From: Myrica gale
Lineage: Eukaryota > Streptophyta > Magnoliopsida > Fagales > Myricaceae
NCBI GenBank assembly: GCA_963930655.1
Contig: OZ005617.1
Span: forward strand, 5,706,501-5,770,500
Length of the DNA stretch: 64,000 bases
Direction of reading: 5' to 3'
Shown here: piece after piece, positions 60,667 through 64,000 of the stretch
Numbering within the stretch: the first letter of the stretch is position 1
How the letters are laid out: every line of letters starts with the position of its first letter
The notes under the pieces: generated by a model
Seen by the model: only the letters and a program-made list of their open reading frames with translations
The model's database searches: none
Told to the model about the DNA's origin: nothing
Translations under genes and position numbers: made by a program

Positions 60667-61162
60667 GTGATGTCCACTTCCAATAGTGGGGCAAGCTCTT
60701 GGGTTACAGATAGTGTGGCAAATTCTGTCGGCCCTCAATGTTTCTGTGGATTCATAACTTACTTGAAGACGTCACACACAGAGCACAATTTCGGACGTCA
60801 ATTTCTAATAGTGGGGCAAGCTCTTCGGTTAAATGCGAGTGTGGATTTTTTGCTTGGTTTGATCCTCCGATGTGTGAACATGGGAAGAGGGTGTTGAAAC
60901 GCATGCGAGATAGGAAAGAACGTCTAAATGTCGACGAGAAGAACATTGAAATCTTAAAGGAGGACATGGAAAGCTTGAAGGACGACAGTGAAAGCCATAA
61001 AGAGAAGATTGGAAGCCTGAAGAAGGATAAGTAAAGCCTAAAGGAGGAGAACGAAAACCTGAAGAAGACTATTGAAAATTATGGCACTATTGTAATTAAA
61101 TATAAGCTCGCTGTGTTTGTTTTGTGCATTATGTTAGTAGTTATGGGGCTTTTGATGTTGTA
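60667..61162 (+). pseudogene. GRF-type zinc finger protein with coiled coil and membrane helix, frameshifted
   Basis: The start MSTSNSGASSWV leads to CFCGF (first Cys pair) in one frame; the finger's second half CECGFFAWFDPPMC and the coiled coil RKERLNVDEKNIEILKED are in another, so a frame change falls near 60800. A stop (TAA) at about 61032 is followed in frame by SLKEENENLKKTIENYG and a hydrophobic end VFVLCIMLVVMGLLML. GRF finger, coiled coil and C-terminal helix is the layout of a large group of small, repetitive plant proteins. AATAGTGGGGCAAGCTCTT occurs twice (near 60678 and 60807), which may explain the break by duplication. Confidence 0.7.
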
Positions 61163-62059
61163 GACCTGGGACCCTAATTTTTGTAGTACTCATGTCCTTT
61201 TGATTGTGTAATTTCACATGGGACCTATGTTAGTAGTTGATGGTCATGTTTGATGTAACTTGTTTCCTTTATGGTTAACATTATGTTTGTCTTTTGTAAC
61301 TAAGTTTGGAATGTGACAAACAATTTGTCAAAGGGTGTTGGTGCTTCATTTTGGTCTATTACCAAAATCAAAACATAAAGAATGTGCTATATACCATTTC
61401 GGTTTCTCCCTAAATTGTTATATTAACTGCCAACCTATTTGACCTAAAAAAAACTGCTATATAACGTCTCAATTAAGAACCTTTTGTACCTGTTTTAATT
61501 GCAAACACACCCTGCCTTAGAAAAACATCTATCCTATGAATGAATCAGTTTCATTAAAACATCCAACTGGTTGAACTAGTTTCATCAAATACATCCAAAT
61601 GGCTGAACCATTAACTACAATATCCATAGTGACAGAAACGCATACATACAACCACCTAAAAAAACACAGCTATTTGAGCAGTAAGGTCAATGACAGCAGA
61701 AATGACAGCCCGAGTTAAACACTTCAGCTCAAAAAAATATATACAACCCCAACCAATACATACAACCCAAAACAGAAATGACAGCTCGGGTTATACACTT
61801 CAGCCCAAAACATAAATGATAGCCCAACCATTCACTTCAGCCCAAAACATCCATACAGCCCAAAAAGCTACTATACATATGTCCAACAATATCTACAAAA
61901 TCACTTCTTTCTCAGCCCGCTTCATCCCTCTTCCCCGCCTTCGTCTTCGCCTTCCTCGAGTCATCAGTTGAATCTGTCTTTCATTTCCCCTCCCCCTTTT
62001 GCTGCTTTCCCTTTTCCTTCTCAATTACTTCACTAGTCTGATCCGTTTGTGACCCGACA
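61163..62059. other. Gap inside MULE between the convergent genes
   Basis: AT-rich with repeated CAGCCCAAAACAT- and ACATACAACCC-like phrases at 61740-61870. It should hold the 3' ends of both genes; no separate gene. Confidence 0.5.
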
Positions 62060-62330
62060 ATGGGATCTGTAAGGTCAATGAAGAGTTGTCGGGGAAGCCC
62101 TGAGGTTTGTGTCACTCCTCTTAAACGATCTGAGCTTCAGGTTCGAGTTGCAACACCCCCGACAGGTGCTGATGTGGTTGGAGTTGATGGGCTGCTTCTA
62201 CTTCTTCCCCAAGTAGAGGCAGCGCAATGCCAGCGTATGTATTTGGAACCTGCAGAAATGTAATGTGGCTAAATTAATGTGCAAACAACTTGATACAAAC
62301 TGAAACGAAAAAGGACAATAAAACACTTAC

Positions 62331-64000
62331 AATATCTGTCATAGCCGAAGCAACCACGTGGGACGATCCAGCTTGTGATGCGGGAAACTGTTATAGCTTT
62401 CGTATTAGTAATAAAACCACTTAAATAAATTAACAAAATTAGATTAATTTTACAGACCTCGGGTGGACTAGTTTGGGGCTGCTTCGTAGGGGCATTCTTC
62501 TTCTTCTGCATCCCTTAGCATTGTGCCCCTCCGCACCACACTTAGAGCACTTGATGACAGTTCCAACCCGGCTGAGCCTAATACGACTCTTGGGCACATC
62601 TGTGCCCCTCCTCCTTAACTTCTTTGGTCTTCCCGGCTGCACCCGTATTTCTGGAGGTACGATAGGATCTTGTGGTGCCCGTTCCCATTGTTCTTCACTT
62701 GACATTGGGTTAATCATAGGCTCATATGCCTTCATATATGTCTCCACGCTGTAGTATTTGTCAACGTAATTCTTGGGCTTCCCCCCATTTAACAATATTG
62801 CTGAAATGGCATGGGCGCAAGGTATGCCCGTCAGGTCCCATCGTCTACATCCGCATGTCCTCTCTTTGAGGTTTACAATGTACTGTCTTCGTTTGTGCTC
62901 CACCTCAAATAACCAATTCCCAGCGTATGTGTAAATACAATCACATGACTCGAAGCCATTTCTATCAAGCTTCTTCAAGATAGCTGGACACAACCTCTGA
63001 TCCATCCTATCCATCCCTTTCCTCTTCATTTGATACCTCTGTATTAGCTTCTTTCTAATACACTTCATCATTGTGATGATGGGTTTATAATGTGCCTCCA
63101 TGATATAGGTGTTGAAACACTCCGAGAGGTTGTTCACGAGGAGATCTGACTTCGAATAAGAGGGAAAATGGGACCTTGTCCATAGCGCTGGATCAACCTT
63201 CATCAGCCAATTGAATGCATCTTCACTTAGTGCTTTGAGTGTCATCATTTCACTCTGAAATTCAGCAATTGTGTATGCTGAGGCTGCTGCCCAGAGACGG
63301 TCCTTCAGTAACTGTCCACGATGCCCTTCATCCCTAAAATTGCCATACAGGTGACGTATGCAAATTCGGTGGTCAGTTGTAGGAATAACTTCATTGAAAC
63401 TTGGAATGAGGCCCTGCAATGTCAAGTGGGTTCGTTCCAGCTCATTCTAATAAGCAAAGTCAGATTGCATTGTATAGTACAACTACTCGAATTGAATGAA
63501 TTTCGAACCAAAAAAAATACAAAGTGTCCGGTTAATATATTGTCATTACAAAGTCAGATTTAAAGTTTCCAGCATATAATATGGCAAAGTCAAATTTCAT
63601 TATGCAATTTCAATATGTAAGATGAACAATAAAATCCTTATATGATAAACTAAATTGGAAATGGACAGTTGAATGAATTTTGAACCAAAAAAAATACAAA
63701 GTGTCCGGTTTATATATTGTCATTACAAAGTCAGATTTAAAGTGTCCAGCATATAATATGGCAAAGTCATATTTCATTATGCAATTTCAATATGTAAGAT
63801 GAACAATAAAATCCTTATCTGATAAACTAAATTGGAAATGGACAGTTGAAGATTAAATTGGTTACCTTTTGGTGATCTGAGATGAATGTCCAGCCGTGTG
63901 GGAGATTGGGCCCAAGATCGGATACTAGAATGTGAAGAAAACCATGACCAACTATCGTTTAGCTCCACCTCCACAGTAGCAAGGGAAATGGGATATATAT
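62331..64000 (-). pseudogene. MULE transposase (MuDR type), partial, two frameshifts
   Basis: Exons visible: beyond 64000 to 63866, 63413-62458 and probably 62387-62331, with GT-AG borders; the first join reads SDHQK-GLIPSFNEV. The large exon encodes ECFNTYIMEAHYKPI, the SWIM zinc finger (CGCRRWDLTGIPCAHAI, with C-x-C...C-x-H) and a CCHC knuckle CSKCGAEGHNAKGC. Two frame changes are seen: near 63930 (NDSWSW then FLHILVSDLGPNLPHGW) and in the AGA repeat near 62510, after which QTSPPE leads into the next exon. The transposase binds MULE ends and cuts DNA; this copy is disabled unless the shifts are sequence errors. The N-terminal catalytic half is beyond the window. Confidence 0.88.
63494..63847. 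repeat. 177-bp tandem duplication in the MULE transposase intron
   Basis: Units 63494-63670 and 63671-63847 differ at only a few bases (for example TTTCGAACC against TTTTGAACC). Confidence 0.93.

Larger units (their letters stand above)
59735..64000. mobile_element. Mutator-like element (MULE), right end beyond window
   Basis: GGGTTAATTACAAAAAAACC at 59735 is like the terminal inverted repeats of many plant MULEs. To its right come a plus-strand GRF zinc-finger gene (60667-61160) and a minus-strand MULE transposase (62331 to beyond 64000), so the two genes converge. The other terminal repeat must lie outside the window. The call rests mainly on the transposase; the left terminus is an inference from sequence resemblance. 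Confidence 0.75.

Overview
This window is nuclear DNA from a flowering plant, most likely a woody eudicot. The basis is AT-rich sequence, intron-containing plant gene families (HIPP, membrane-tethered NAC, RINGv, WAT1) and dense nested plant transposons. Genus cannot be fixed from the sequence alone.

Host genes. Four multi-exon genes can be assembled by hand with GT-AG introns and intact frames: a heavy-metal-associated isoprenylated protein (HIPP, 180 aa, 6688-8957, minus), a NAC transcription factor with a C-terminal membrane anchor (698 aa, 32747-35842, minus), a RINGv/MARCH-like membrane E3 ligase (249 aa, 37569-40237, minus) and a WAT1-related EamA transporter (363 aa, 50200-52200, minus). 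A single-exon 161-aa gene of unknown function lies at 46347-46832 (plus) with a TATA box. No operon-like logic applies; these are independent genes.

Transposons. 1-4.7 kb: a decayed L1-type LINE (minus), cut by the window edge inside its RT. 10.5-16.9 kb: a complete Ty3/gypsy chromovirus-like element with two LTRs, tRNA-Met primer site, polypurine tract and perfect CCTCT target duplication; its RT is split by an inserted LTR-like unit. 16.9-20.7 kb: a second LINE (plus). 21.4-23.8 kb: LTR-like direct repeats and a gag fragment. 25.6-26.7 kb: an LTR-like unit of the same family as the RT insertion, with an inverted partial copy attached. 28.1-30.8 kb: a hAT element with BED finger and dimerisation domain, sitting in the centre of an older inverted repeat. 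36.6, 42.3-44.0 and 44.1-44.7 kb: short hAT elements, one nested in another, all with 8-bp target duplications. 54.0-56.2 kb: a second hAT family, itself interrupted by a MITE and an LTR-like insertion. 59.7 kb to the window end: a Mutator-like element carrying a GRF zinc-finger gene and a MULE transposase in convergent orientation. Five Tourist-like MITEs with 3-bp target duplications, or remnants of them, are scattered between.

No CRISPR, rRNA or convincing tRNA gene was seen. The strongest points for a second look are the tandem exon duplication in the NAC gene, the fold-back LTR-like unit at 25.6 kb, the nested hAT cluster at 41.7-44.9 kb inside a LINE RNase H remnant, the MULE with a GRF partner gene, and an array of four short palindromes at 48.9-49.0 kb.
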